Positions 47,577 to 58,685 are shown, counted from the first letter of the stretch. The stretch is 64,000 nucleotides of DNA from Sphingomonas sp. PP-CE-1G-424 (GCF_004341085.1 NZ_SLXW01000002.1:186001-250000), one strand, 5' to 3'. Program-made: numbers and translations. Notes: generated by a model from the sequence alone, not told the origin.

Positions 47577-48539
47577 TCAGCTGCCGGTGTTGGACGGCTG
47601 GCCCGCCGAACGCGGCTTGTCGGGCGTCCGCACCGAAGGGCCGGTCGGCGTCGAGCCCGGCTCGTCGAGCTCGACCATCACCGACGGCGTCCCCTTGGTC
47701 CCGACCGGCACCACCTGTTCGCCGGGCTTCAGCGGCGGCACGGCCGGCACCTGCTTCTTCTTCAGCAGGTCGTACGCATGCTGATACCAGTCGGTCCCGG
47801 GATAGTTGCGCCCAAGCACCGCGCCGGCCTTCTCGGCCTCGACCGGCACGCCGAGTGCCAGATACGTCTCGGTCAGCCGCATCAGCGCTTCCGGGGTGTG
47901 CGTCGTCTGCTGGAACTTGTCGATCACGGTGCGGAACCGGCCGTTCGCGGCGAGCCACTGGCCGCGCGTCTCGTAGAACCGCCCGATCTCCATCTCCTTG
48001 CCCGCGAGATGGTCGTTGACCAGATCGATCTTCAGCCGTGCATCCGATGCATAGCGCGTGTTCGGATAGCGGCGCATCAGTTCGCCGAGCGAATCGAGCG
48101 CCTGGCGCGTGATCTTCTGGTCGCGCGTCACGTCGGTGATCTGCTCGTAATAGCCGAGCGCGATCAGGTAATAGGCGTACGGCGCATCGCGGTTGCCGGG
48201 ATGGACCGCGAGAAAGCGCTGCGCCGAGCTGATCGAGGCGGTGTAATCGCGTGCGAGGTAATAGCTGAACGCCGACATGATCTGCGCACGGCGTGCCCAG
48301 ATCGAATAGGGATGCTGGCGCTCGACCTCGTCGAACAGCTGCGCTGCTTCCTTGTAGCGCGCCTGATCGAGCCGCCGCTTGGCGGTAGAGTACAGCGTAC
48401 CCACGTCGCGCGCGACATAGGGCAGGTCGCCCTTTGCGGCACGACCGCCCGCGCAACCAGCCATGGGGAGCGCAAGCGCGGCGACGAGCGTGACCACAAG
48501 GGCACGGGGCATGCTCGGAAAGGACTGGGGGATACGCAT
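47577..48539 (-). CDS. bamD: Outer-membrane assembly lipoprotein BamD
   Basis: BamD is the essential lipoprotein partner of BamA in outer-membrane protein insertion. The 320-residue protein has a lipoprotein signal (ALVVTLVAALALPMAGCAGG, lipobox MAGC) and TPR-like repeats (LYSTAKRRLDQARYKEAAQL, FDEVERQHPYSIWARRAQIM and following). The central region ADYTASISSAQRFLAVHPGN-like matches the family, and a Pro/Ser/Thr-rich C-terminal tail of about 50 residues is specific to this group. The ATG at 48539 has AAGGA upstream. In alphaproteobacteria bamD commonly precedes recN, as here. Confidence 0.95.
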   Translation of the reverse strand: MRIPQSFPSMPRALVVTLVAALALPMAGCAGGRAAKGDLPYVARDVGTLYSTAKRRLDQARYKEAAQLFDEVERQHPYSIWARRAQIMSAFSYYLARDYTASISSAQRFLAVHPGNRDAPYAYYLIALGYYEQITDVTRDQKITRQALDSLGELMRRYPNTRYASDARLKIDLVNDHLAGKEMEIGRFYETRGQWLAANGRFRTVIDKFQQTTHTPEALMRLTETYLALGVPVEAEKAGAVLGRNYPGTDWYQHAYDLLKKKQVPAVPPLKPGEQVVPVGTKGTPSVMVELDEPGSTPTGPSVRTPDKPRSAGQPSNTGS

Positions 48540-48708
48540 TGGCGTTGTCCTTAGCGTAACCGGGGCTTCGCGAACAATCCCTTTCGCCAAACACCCAAGC
48601 AGGCGTTCGGACAGGCGACTTTCATGGGGCAGGGGGGCTTTCGCTGGCGCGGATCGCACGGCAAAGGTCGTGCGTTGGCGAAACGCCATTCCAATCGAGG
48701 ACGATCCC

Positions 48709-49533
48709 ATGCCCGCCACCCTGTTGCACACCCACCGCGTCGAGAAGCCCTGGGGTCGCGACACGCTCTGGCCCGGTTTCGAGGACGCGGCCGCGGGAAC
48801 GCCGCCGATCGGCGAAGTCTGGTTCCAGGAGCCGGGCAACACCACGCCCGACCTGTTGATCAAGTACCTGTTCACCAGCGAAAAGCTGTCGGTCCAGGTC
48901 CATCCGAACGATGAGCAGGCGCACGCCCGCGGCTTGCCGCGCGGCAAGGACGAGTGCTGGACGGTCCTCGCCGCCGAACCGACATCGACGATCGCGGTCG
49001 GCACGAAGCAGGCGATCTCGAAGGACGAACTGCGCCAGTCGGCGATCGACGGCACGATCGAGGACAAGCTCGACTGGAAGCCGGTCAAGCCGGGCGACTT
49101 CATGTATTGCGCCTCGGACACGATCCACGCGATCGGCGGCGGCCTGACGGTGATCGAGGTCCAGCAGAATTCCGAGACGACCTATCGCCTGTACGATTAC
49201 GGCAGCGACCGCGAACTGCATCTGAAGGACGGCATCGAGGTCGCCGATCCGACCCCGTACGTCCCCGTCGCGCCGCCGGTCGAGATCGAGACCGGCCGCA
49301 CGATCATGGTCGAAGGGCCCAAGTTCGTGCTGGAGCGCTGGAAGGGCGGCGATCACGTCGTCAACCTGCCCGAGGGCACGACCGGCTGGGTCATCCCGAT
49401 CACCGGCTCGGGCGATGTCGCCGGCGTTGCGTTCAAGGCGGGTGAGTGTGCGACGATGACTGGTAGCGAGACGGTCTCGACCAGCGCGGATGCGGACGTG
49501 TTGTTCGCGTATCCTTTGGCGAAGCGGATTTGA
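48709..49533 (+). CDS. manA: Mannose-6-phosphate isomerase, class I (cupin type)
   Basis: This zinc cupin interconverts mannose-6-phosphate and fructose-6-phosphate, feeding GDP-mannose and exopolysaccharide synthesis. The 274-residue length and motifs fit: KYLFTSEKLSVQVHPNDEQA holds zinc ligands, CASDTIHAIGGGLTVIEVQQ includes another, and ETTYRLYDYG is characteristic. AGG with nine-base spacing precedes the ATG at 48709. It is divergent from bamD and lies 332 bp upstream of a glycosyltransferase gene, so surface-sugar metabolism is a reasonable link, but the two genes are separated by repeats. Confidence 0.93.
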   Translation: MPATLLHTHRVEKPWGRDTLWPGFEDAAAGTPPIGEVWFQEPGNTTPDLLIKYLFTSEKLSVQVHPNDEQAHARGLPRGKDECWTVLAAEPTSTIAVGTKQAISKDELRQSAIDGTIEDKLDWKPVKPGDFMYCASDTIHAIGGGLTVIEVQQNSETTYRLYDYGSDRELHLKDGIEVADPTPYVPVAPPVEIETGRTIMVEGPKFVLERWKGGDHVVNLPEGTTGWVIPITGSGDVAGVAFKAGECATMTGSETVSTSADADVLFAYPLAKRI

Positions 49534-49580
49534 GCGAGGGGTAGATCGAACGAGGGAGGGGGGAAAGCGCTTTCCGCCCT

Positions 49581-49633
49581 TGTTCTCCCGCGAAGGCGCG
49601 AGTCCAGTCTGGGTCCCCGCCTTCGCGGGGAAA
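49581..49633. repeat. Family B inverted-repeat element
   Basis: TGTTCTCCCGCGAAGGCGCG and CCCCGCCTTCGCGGGGAAAC flank CCAGTCTGGG. It is 57 bp from the A copy at 49691; the 332-bp gap contains no gene. Confidence 0.87.
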
Positions 49634-49690
49634 CATGATGGTTCAGGCCGAACGCCATTCCCACGAGCGACCACCCCATACCTTCTTGCT

Positions 49691-49795
49691 CCACCCCGGC
49701 GAAGGCCGGGGCCCAATTGGGAAACGTTGCTCATGAAGCGTGGCACGCTGTTATGATCACCTTTCCAACTGGGCCCCGGCCTCCGCCGGGGTGGT
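49691..49795. repeat. Family A inverted-repeat element, forward orientation
   Basis: CCACCCCGGCGAAGGCC-type arms, one CAATTGG and the other CAACTGG. The centre is GAAACGTTGCTCATGAAGCG on the left and TGATCACCTTTCC on the right. Confidence 0.9.
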
Positions 49796-49865
49796 AAGCG
49801 AGGACGGCCCGGCCCCTCTTTTGCCCACTCACCACCCATTAACCGCCGCGCTATACCCCCGCGCA

Positions 49866-51050
49866 ATGCTGCGCGTTCTCACCCTCTCCACGCTGTTTCC
49901 CGACGCGACCCGTCCGAACTTCGGCGGCTTCGTCGAACGGCAGACGCTGGGGCTCGCCGCGCATCCCGACGTGGACCTGAAAATGGTCGCGCCGATCGGT
50001 CTCCCGCCCGGCATCCAGCGCAATGTCCGCCACTACGCGCCGCTCGCCAAGCTGCCGCACCGCGAACGCTGGAAGGGCCTCGACGTCCACCGCCCGCGCT
50101 TCACCGCGGTTCCGTTCACCAAGGGCCGCCATCACGCCGCCGCGCTCGAACGCGCGCTCGTGCCGGTGCTCGACGCGATCCGCGCCGACTTTGCGTTCGA
50201 CGTCATCGACGTGTCGTTCTTCTTCCCCGATGGCCCCGCCGCGGTTGCGCTCGGCAAACGCTACGGCGTGCCCGTCTCGATCAAGGCGCGCGGCTCGGAC
50301 GTCCATCATTGGGGCGAAGCGCCCGCGACCGCATCACAGGTCCGTAGCGCGGGGCAGGGCGCCGCCGGCCTGCTCGCGGTCAGTGCTGCGATGAAAGCGG
50401 ACATGGTCACGCTCGGCATGCCTGTCGAGCGGATCATGGTGCATCATACCGGCGTCGACCAGGACCGCTTCCGCCCTATCGACGACCGCATCGCCGCCAA
50501 GGCCAGGCTCGGCGTGCGTGGTCCGCTGGTGATCGCGATCGGCGGGCTGTTGCCGCGCAAGGGCCACGACATCGTCATCGACGCGGTCGCGGCGTTGCCG
50601 GGGGTGACGCTGCTTATCGCGGGACACGGACCGGCGCGCGCAACGCTTGAGGCTCAGATCGCGCGACTCGGTGTCGGCGACCGTGTCCGGCTGCTGGGTG
50701 CCGTCCCGCATGCCGACGTGCCGGGGTTGGTCGCCGCCGCCGACGTCAGCGCGCTCGCCTCCAGTTCGGAAGGCCTCGCCAATGTCTGGGTCGAGTCGCT
50801 CGCGTGCGGGACGCCGATCGTCATCACTGCGGCTGGCGGTGCCTGCGAGGTCGTGACGTCCCCCGACGCCGGACGCGTGACGATCGGCGATCCCCTCGCG
50901 TTCGCCGGTGCGATCAGCGATATCCTTGCCGATCCCCCATCTTCCGAAGCCACGCGGGCGATGGCGGCCGGTTTCACCTGGGAGAGAAACACGGCAACGC
51001 TGTACGCGCACCTCGCGGCGCTGGTGACGAATTACCCTTCGAGGGGGTAG
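49866..51050 (+). CDS. GT4-family glycosyltransferase
   Basis: The 394-residue protein has the GT-B fold of family 4. The N-terminal domain begins LRVLTLSTLFPDATRPNFGG and contains PVSIKARGSDVHHWG. The C-terminal nucleotide-sugar domain has IAIGGLLPRKGHDIVIDAVA, DRVRLLGAVPHADVPGL, and the E-x7-E signature ASSSEGLANVWVESLACGTP. The donor is unknown; the upstream manA suggests a mannose-derived sugar nucleotide, which is only contextual. The last 19 bp overlap tail to tail with the Mth938-type gene on the other strand. The start is the first ATG giving the canonical N-terminal strand. Confidence 0.92.
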   Translation: MLRVLTLSTLFPDATRPNFGGFVERQTLGLAAHPDVDLKMVAPIGLPPGIQRNVRHYAPLAKLPHRERWKGLDVHRPRFTAVPFTKGRHHAAALERALVPVLDAIRADFAFDVIDVSFFFPDGPAAVALGKRYGVPVSIKARGSDVHHWGEAPATASQVRSAGQGAAGLLAVSAAMKADMVTLGMPVERIMVHHTGVDQDRFRPIDDRIAAKARLGVRGPLVIAIGGLLPRKGHDIVIDAVAALPGVTLLIAGHGPARATLEAQIARLGVGDRVRLLGAVPHADVPGLVAAADVSALASSSEGLANVWVESLACGTPIVITAAGGACEVVTSPDAGRVTIGDPLAFAGAISDILADPPSSEATRAMAAGFTWERNTATLYAHLAALVTNYPSRG

Positions 51051-51406
51051 AGCGCCGCGACGATCCAGCGACCTTCGCCGCGCAATACTGCCCAGGCGCG
51101 GGCGGCGGCGCGGCTGTCCATCGCCTCGATCCCGAACCCGCGCGCCTCGACCGCACGCTTGAACGCAAGCGGCGGCTGGCGCAGCGCCGAGCCCGTCCCG
51201 AGCAACAGGAATTCCGGCGGCGGATCGAGCGCGAGCAATGCTGCAACGTCGGCTTCGCCAAGCGCCTCGAACGCCGGCGGCTCCCAACCATCCGCGCGTT
51301 CGGGACTGATCGACAACGCGGTATAATAGCCGTCGTCGACCTTGAACCCGGCCCGACCGATCGCCGAGATCATCGGCCCATCGGTCTTCTCGCGGTCCAT
51401 CCTCAT
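51032..51406 (-). CDS. Mth938-like domain protein
   Basis: The 124-residue protein matches the Mth938/DUF498 fold: FKVDDGYYTALSISPERADG, EFLLLGTGSALRQPPLAFKR and GFGIEAMDSRAAARAWAVLR are typical. Homologues include mitochondrial NDUFAF3, a complex I assembly factor, so a role in respiratory-complex or membrane-protein assembly has been suggested. The ATG directly follows the secF stop (TAAATG), which implies coupling with the Sec accessory genes. The order yajC-secD-secF-Mth938 is common in alphaproteobacteria. Confidence 0.9.
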   Translation of the reverse strand: MRMDREKTDGPMISAIGRAGFKVDDGYYTALSISPERADGWEPPAFEALGEADVAALLALDPPPEFLLLGTGSALRQPPLAFKRAVEARGFGIEAMDSRAAARAWAVLRGEGRWIVAALYPLEG

Positions 51407-52372
51407 TTAGCGCTCGACCTTGGGACCAACCCGCTCGGCACCGTCCTGTACGCCGCCCTTGCGCGGCGCAGGATCGGCACGCAGCCCCAGCGTGATCAGC
51501 AGCGACGACGACACGTAGATCGACGAATACGTCCCGACCACGATACCCAGGATCATCGCCGCGGTGAACCCGCGCAGCACGTGGCCGCCGAGCACCAGCA
51601 TCGCGACCAGCGCGAGCAGGATCGTCACCGACGTCATCACGGTGCGTGGCAGCGTCTCGTTGACCGACAGGTCGATGATCTCGCGCATGTCCATCTTCCG
51701 ATACCGGCGCATGTTCTCGCGGATACGGTCGTCGATCACGATCTTGTCGTTGATCGAGTACGAGATAATCGTCAGCACCGCCGCGACGATGTTGAGGTCG
51801 AACTCGAACTGCGTCAGCGCGAAGAAGCCGAGCGTCATCAACAGATCGTGGACGATCGCGACGACGGTCGACACGCCGAACTGCCACTCGAACCGCACCA
51901 CCGCGAACAGCGCGATGCCGAGGATCGCGAGGCCGACCGCGAGCAGCCCCTTGCTGATCAGCTCGTCCGAGACCTTGCCCGAGATCGTGTCGTACTTCGA
52001 GAAGGTCGCGCCGGGGAACTTCACCGCGAGGTCGTCCGACACCTTCTTGACGAGGCGGTTGGTCGCGCCTTCGTCACCCGCGGGCACGGGCAGGCGGATC
52101 GACAGCGTCTTGGGATCGCTGAACGACTGGATCGAGGCTTCGCCGACGCCGAGCCGGTCGACTTCGGTGCGGACCGCGTCGATCGACGGCGTGGTCGCGA
52201 ACTTCTCTTCGATCAGGACGCCGCCGACGAAGTCGACGCCCATGTTGAGGCCCTTCGTCACGACGAGTCCGATCGCCAGCAACGACAGCAGCAGGGTCAA
52301 CCCGAACGCCCATTTACGGAGCGAAACGAACTTCAGGTTCGTGTTGTCGGGTACGAGTTTCAGCAGGCGCAT
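51407..52372 (-). CDS. secF: Protein translocase subunit SecF
   Basis: SecF pairs with SecD to drive preprotein translocation with the proton gradient. The 321-residue protein has six membrane helices and a periplasmic domain after helix 1. Signatures are MGVDFVGGVLIEEKF, the helix region FEWQFGVSTVVAIVHDLLMT, DLNIVAAVLTIISYSINDKI, and VIDDRIRENMRRYRKMDMRE. The first ATG of the longer in-frame stretch lies in secD's tail, so I use 52372, which gives MRLLKLVPDNTNLKF. It is 14 bp after the secD stop. Confidence 0.97.
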   Translation of the reverse strand: MRLLKLVPDNTNLKFVSLRKWAFGLTLLLSLLAIGLVVTKGLNMGVDFVGGVLIEEKFATTPSIDAVRTEVDRLGVGEASIQSFSDPKTLSIRLPVPAGDEGATNRLVKKVSDDLAVKFPGATFSKYDTISGKVSDELISKGLLAVGLAILGIALFAVVRFEWQFGVSTVVAIVHDLLMTLGFFALTQFEFDLNIVAAVLTIISYSINDKIVIDDRIRENMRRYRKMDMREIIDLSVNETLPRTVMTSVTILLALVAMLVLGGHVLRGFTAAMILGIVVGTYSSIYVSSSLLITLGLRADPAPRKGGVQDGAERVGPKVER

Positions 52373-52386
52373 GGTTATCTCCCGCC

Positions 52387-53991
52387 TCAAATATTGATCG
52401 TGGTGGGGCGGTTCTTCCGCAGCCACAGCGCGACCATCATCCGGGTGAACGTGACGGCGGTGAACACCGACGTGCAGATCCCGATCAGCAGCACGACCGC
52501 GAAGCCCTTCACCGGACCCGAGCCGAGCAGCAGCATGATCACGCCGGTGATGGCGTGAGTCACGTTGGCCTCGAAGATCGTCCGCGATGCTTCCTTGTAG
52601 CCGAGCTCGACCGACTGGATCACGCTACGCCCGCGCCGTCGCTCCTCGCGAATACGCTCGTTGATCAGCACGTTGGCATCCACCGCGGTGCCGATCGTCA
52701 GCACGAACCCGGCGATCCCCGGCAGCGTCAGCGTCGCGTTCAGCATCGCCATGACGGCGACGATGACCAGGATGTTGATGACCACCGCGAGGTTCGCATA
52801 CAGCCCGAACCGGCCATAGGTGACGAACATGAACACGATCACGAGCAGCGCGGCGACGATCGACGCCAGCACGCCGGCGCGGATCGAATCCTTGCCGAGA
52901 TCGGGGCTGACGGTACTCTCGGCGATCGTCTTCAGCGCGACCGGCAACTTGCCCGAGCGCAGCGAAATCGCCAGCGAGTTCGCCGATTCGACGGTGAAAT
53001 TGCCCGAGATCGACGCGCGACCGCCGAGGATCGGCTCGTTGATGTTGGGCGCGGAGATCACCGAATTGTCGAGGATGATCGCGAACGGTTTACCCGTGTT
53101 CTCGGTCGTCACCTTGGCGAAGCGACGCCCGCCGACCGCATCGAACGTGATCGCCACCTGCGGCGCGTTGGTCTGCGGCTCGAACTCCTGGCGTGCATCG
53201 GCGAGCTGGTCGCCCGAGATGATCACCGAGCGCTTGACCGCGATGAACGGTACGCCGCGCGGATTGCCGGGGTAGGGGAGGACCTGGCTGCCGATCGGCG
53301 CGATACCCTTGACCAGGTCAGCGGGGTTCGCGGTCTCGTCGACCAGCTTGAATTCGAGCTTGGCGGTCTTGCCGAGCAGGTCCTTCAGCGCCTGCGGGTT
53401 CTTCAGCCCGGGCACCTGGACGACGATCCGCGTCGCGCCCTGGCGAACGATCGTCGGCTCCTTGGTGCCGAGTTCGTCGATGCGGCGGCGGACGACTTCG
53501 GTCGCGTCCTTCATCGCCGTGTCGACCGCCTGGGTCAGGCCGGCCTCGGTCGGCTTGAGCACGAACCGGCTCGTGTCGACGACGTTGATGTCCCATTCGC
53601 GCTGGCCGCTCATCCCGGCGCCACCGCCGGTGATCGCGAGCAGGCGCTCGCGCGCCGCATCGACCTGGCTAGGATCACGCAGCAGGAAGCTCAGCTGGCC
53701 GCCGCGCGTCGAAATGTCGCCGATCTCGATTCGCGGCGTCCCGTTGCGCATCGTCCCCGCGACGCTGTCGCGCATCGCCTCAATCCGCGTCGCGGCGAGG
53801 TCGGCGGTGTCCGCCTCGAGCAGCAGATAGCTGCCGCCGGCGAGATCGAGCCCGAGGTTGATGTGCGGATGCGGGATCCGCCCCCATTGGCTCGTGGTGC
53901 TCTCGGGGAGGAAACTCGGGATCGCCAGCAGGCACAGTGCCGCCAGCAGCCCGATGATCGATCCGATTTTCCAGCGCGGGAAATCGAGCAT
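52387..53991 (-). CDS. secD: Protein translocase subunit SecD
   Basis: SecD has six membrane helices and a large periplasmic domain. The 534-residue protein shows GLDLAGGSYLLLEAD after helix 1, the periplasmic P1 segment with RRRIDELGTKEPTIVRQGAT, and the C-terminal translocon-interacting region NILVIVAVMAMLNATLTLPG, IAGFVLTIGTAVDANVLINE and IREERRRGRSVIQSVELGYK. The start ATG overlaps the yajC stop by one base (TGATG). It works with SecF and YajC at the SecYEG channel. Confidence 0.97.
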   Translation of the reverse strand: MLDFPRWKIGSIIGLLAALCLLAIPSFLPESTTSQWGRIPHPHINLGLDLAGGSYLLLEADTADLAATRIEAMRDSVAGTMRNGTPRIEIGDISTRGGQLSFLLRDPSQVDAARERLLAITGGGAGMSGQREWDINVVDTSRFVLKPTEAGLTQAVDTAMKDATEVVRRRIDELGTKEPTIVRQGATRIVVQVPGLKNPQALKDLLGKTAKLEFKLVDETANPADLVKGIAPIGSQVLPYPGNPRGVPFIAVKRSVIISGDQLADARQEFEPQTNAPQVAITFDAVGGRRFAKVTTENTGKPFAIILDNSVISAPNINEPILGGRASISGNFTVESANSLAISLRSGKLPVALKTIAESTVSPDLGKDSIRAGVLASIVAALLVIVFMFVTYGRFGLYANLAVVINILVIVAVMAMLNATLTLPGIAGFVLTIGTAVDANVLINERIREERRRGRSVIQSVELGYKEASRTIFEANVTHAITGVIMLLLGSGPVKGFAVVLLIGICTSVFTAVTFTRMMVALWLRKNRPTTINI

Positions 53992-54332
53992 CAGTCGTTC
54001 GCCGGCTTCGTGTTCGGGCTGGTGATGTCGGTCAGCGTCGCCTTGACGACACGCACGCGGACATTCGGCGCGATCTCGACCTCGACGACGTTATCCTCGA
54101 CCTTGGTCACCTTGCCCAGGATCCCGCCCGAGGTGACGACGCTGTCGTTCTTCTTCACCGCGGCGACCGACGCCTGCAGCGCCTTCATGCGCTTTTGCTG
54201 CGGGCGGATCATCAGGAAATAGAACACGACGAACACGAGGAAGAGCGGCGCGAGGCTCAGGAACGAGGCGATCCCGCCCCCCGCCGTCGTGGCGCCGTCT
54301 GCGGCCTGGGCATAAGCTGGTGAGATGAACAT
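53991..54332 (-). CDS. yajC: Preprotein translocase subunit YajC
   Basis: YajC is a small single-helix protein of the SecDF complex. The 113-residue sequence begins MFISPAYAQAADGATTAGGG, has the membrane helix LAPLFLVFVVFYFLMIRPQQ (about residues 28-47), and the cytoplasmic KNDSVVTSGGILGKVTKVED characteristic of the family. Its stop overlaps the secD start. A longer in-frame extension runs back through the antisense of tRNA-Pro and is not credible. The 255-bp gap upstream contains no gene I can support. Confidence 0.95.
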   Translation of the reverse strand: MFISPAYAQAADGATTAGGGIASFLSLAPLFLVFVVFYFLMIRPQQKRMKALQASVAAVKKNDSVVTSGGILGKVTKVEDNVVEVEIAPNVRVRVVKATLTDITSPNTKPAND

Positions 54333-54587
54333 GAAGGTCCGTATCTGGCTGGGCCGTGGAAGGCGCAAGGTTGGGTCGGGCCGGACGTCGCGCGTCGCGC
54401 CCGCATTGGTCCGCCCGCTATCATCGCTTGGAACCTCGCGCAACAGATCGCCACAGGATGAGACGTGGGCGTCATACGACCGGGCGCATCCGAGATGGCG
54501 GCGGACATCGCTGCGGTGTTCGGGCTTGCATCGGGGGCGGACCCCGCGTAGTGCGCCCCCCTCGGGTCGCCTTGCGGCCCGTTCGGT

Positions 54588-54664
54588 CGGAGCGTAGCGC
54601 AGCCTGGTAGCGCACCACACTGGGGGTGTGGGGGTCGCAGGTTCGAATCCTGTCGCTCCGACCA
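54588..54664 (+). tRNA. tRNA-Pro(GGG)
   Basis: The 77-base gene has the acceptor CGGAGCG pairing with CGCTCCG, D-loop AGCGCAGCCTGGTAGCGC, anticodon GGG in loop CTGGGGG, and T-arm GCAGGTTCGAATCCTGTC. The discriminator A and CCA are encoded. TTTTCTT follows and may act as a weak terminator. Confidence 0.97.
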
Positions 54665-54756
54665 TTTTCTTACATCGATGAAAAGACGCGGCGTTGCTCA
54701 GGCAGCATCGACGCTGCTCACTTGCGTGCCACGCTCACCCCGCCCGCAACGCGCTC

Positions 54757-54863
54757 CCTTCCCTGAAAGGGAGGGGCTGGGGGTGGGTAGGCCGGCTTGA
54801 GCCCCACCGGTCCGAACATGCGGAAGCCGACCCACCCCCAACCCCTCCCTGCCAGGGAGGGGG
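54757..54863. repeat. Family D inverted-repeat element
   Basis: CCTTCCCTGAAAGGGAGGGG with CTGGGGGTGGGTAGGCC is mirrored by CCCACCCCCAACCCC and CCTGCCAGGGAGGGG. It fills the gap between tRNA-Pro and the malic-enzyme stop. Confidence 0.88.
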
Positions 54864-54878
54864 GCAGAAGGAGAAGGT

Positions 54879-57161
<2,283 letters not shown>

Positions 57162-57357
57162 GGTCTTCCTAACCTGTCGGCCGCGGCGGCGACCGGGTGG
57201 GGCACGCGGGCAGCCCCGCGGCGCATGTTCAAGGCAGCGCATAGCCGCAGGGGGACCGATCCGCCAACCCCGCGCGGACGTAGCGTCGGTTTGGGGGGCA
57301 GGGGGGCACGTTTGCCCTACCAAGTGTCGAACCAAGAGTGCCGCCACCCAGAAGGTG

Positions 57358-57466
57358 CCACCACCCCGGCGAAGGCCGGGGCCCAATTGGAACGCCGAAC
57401 CTAACGAAGCGCCGCCCTCAGTCAGCACCGTCCCCCAATTGGACCCCGGCCTCCGCCGGGGTGGTG
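57358..57466. repeat. Family A inverted-repeat element
   Basis: CCACCCCGGCGAAGGCC-type arms end in CCAATTGG. The centre (AACGCCGAACCTAACGAAGC on the left) is less conserved. It lies in the 553-bp divergent gap between maeB and the endolysin gene, together with a D copy; I see no gene in the gap. Confidence 0.88.
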
Positions 57467-57490
57467 CAGAGGATGAAGATCACTTCTCAC

Positions 57491-57597
57491 CCCCCTCCCT
57501 GGAAGGGAGGGGCAGGGGGTGGGTCGGCTTCCGCATACGAACGCACCAGACCCAAGCAGGCCGACCCACCCCCAACCCCTCCCTTCCAGGGAGGGGG
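57491..57597. repeat. Family D inverted-repeat element
   Basis: CCCCTCCCTGGAAGGGAGGG with CAGGGGGTGGGTCGGC is mirrored by GACCCACCCCCAACCCC and CCCTTCCAGGGAGGGG, 24 bp after the A copy. Confidence 0.9.
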
Positions 57598-57714
57598 GCA
57601 GGTTGCGCCTCAGCGACCACGGTGAGCGCGCAGCGGGAGAGGCGACCAATTTCCCCTGTCCTACAGCGAACCAATATGGTTCGATCCACCCCCAAACAGG
57701 GCGGGACCCACATC

Positions 57715-58251
57715 ATGACCATCGACCACCTAATCGACGCCGTCATCGACCGCGAAGGGGGCTACTCCAACCACCCCGCGGACCGCGGCGGCCCCACCAG
57801 ATACGGCATCACGCAACAAGTAGCCCGCACCAACGGCTACCCCGGAGACATGCGCAACTTCCCCCGCGACCAGGCCGAAACCATCTACCGCCGCCTCTAC
57901 TGGACCCGCCCCGCCTTCGACCAGATCGCCCCCCGAGCCCCGAAAATCGCCGAAGAACTGTTCGACACCGGCATCAACATGGGACCCGCCGTCGCCGCCA
58001 CCTTCCTCCAACGCGCGCTCAACGCGCTCAACCGCGGCGCCACCGACTATCCCGACATGACCCTCGACGGCCGTATCGGCCCAGCGACGCTCACCGCGCT
58101 CGACGCCTTCCTATCCCGCCGAAAACCCCGCGGCGAAACCGTGCTGCTGAAAGCGATCGAGGCGCTCCAGGGCGAACGCTACGTCGCGCTAGCCGAGACC
58201 CGTCCCGCCAACGAAGCCTTCCTCTACGGCTGGCTCGCCAACCGCACCTGA
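57715..58251 (+). CDS. Endolysin, glycosyl hydrolase 108 family with PG-binding domain
   Basis: The 178-residue protein is a peptidoglycan muramidase of the type used by phages and gene transfer agents. The catalytic domain begins LIDAVIDREGGYSNHPADRG with the presumed acid E14, followed by PTRYGIT and IYRRLYWTRPAFDQI. The C-terminal peptidoglycan-binding region contains MTLDGRIGPATLTALDAF and the ending LQGERYVALAETRPANEAFL. There is no signal peptide, so release would need a holin, and the next gene is a candidate. The start ATG is chosen by conservation; a longer in-frame extension crosses repeat DNA. Confidence 0.9.
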   Translation: MTIDHLIDAVIDREGGYSNHPADRGGPTRYGITQQVARTNGYPGDMRNFPRDQAETIYRRLYWTRPAFDQIAPRAPKIAEELFDTGINMGPAVAATFLQRALNALNRGATDYPDMTLDGRIGPATLTALDAFLSRRKPRGETVLLKAIEALQGERYVALAETRPANEAFLYGWLANRT

Positions 58252-58314
58252 CGCCCCGGCGAAACGCTCCCAGCGTCTACACTTCCTATACTTCACTTTT
58301 GCCGGAGGCAGCCA

Positions 58315-58572
58315 ATGACCCCGCAACCCCTTGATCCCGCACCAGATCCCTGGATCACCCGAGCCCGCCCGACGTTCCTCTACGTGATGTACACATTGCT
58401 GCTCGGCGCGATCCCCGCAGGCCTGATCGCCGCCGTCCGCCCGCAAATGGCGCAGGCAATCGCGGCAGGGATGGCAGCGTATTTGAATGCAATCCCCGAA
58501 CCCCTCTACGCGCTCTTCGGCACCGGCTACCTTGGCTACACGGTAGTGCGGGAATGGGGGAAGGGGCGGTAA
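58315..58572 (+). CDS. Three-helix holin of gene-transfer-agent type
   Basis: This 85-residue membrane protein has three predicted helices: about 18-38 (TFLYVMYTLLLGAIPAGLIA), 43-60 (MAQAIAAGMAAYLNAIP) and 62-78 (LYALFGTGYLGYTVV). The entry PDPWITRARPTFLYVMYTLL and exit YLGYTVVREWGKGR resemble the holin family with three helices known from gene transfer agent release (GTA_holin_3TM). GGAGG lies eight bases before the ATG. It follows the endolysin by 63 bp. Together they form a lysis pair. In Rhodobacter the corresponding pair is located away from the main GTA cluster, and here too no capsid genes are nearby. Confidence 0.85.
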   Translation: MTPQPLDPAPDPWITRARPTFLYVMYTLLLGAIPAGLIAAVRPQMAQAIAAGMAAYLNAIPEPLYALFGTGYLGYTVVREWGKGR

Positions 58573-58588
58573 CCACCCAAGCCTCCTT

Positions 58589-58685
58589 CGTCATTCCCGC
58601 GGAGGCGGGAACCCATACTGGCTGACTTCAGTGATGAACGGGTGAGGTCCGAGGGTCTGGATCCCCGCCTGCGCGGGGATGACGG
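58589..58685. repeat. Family C inverted-repeat element
   Basis: CGTCATTCCCGCGGAGGCGG and CCGCCTGCGCGGGGATGACG flank CCCATACTGGCTGAC and TCTGGAT, close in sequence to the copy at 29127. Confidence 0.9.

Noticed and set aside
54333..54665. Upstream extension of yajC reading MVGATGFEPATPTPP
   Set aside because: It is the antisense of tRNA-Pro and its flank, a common false ORF; yajC homology starts at 54332.
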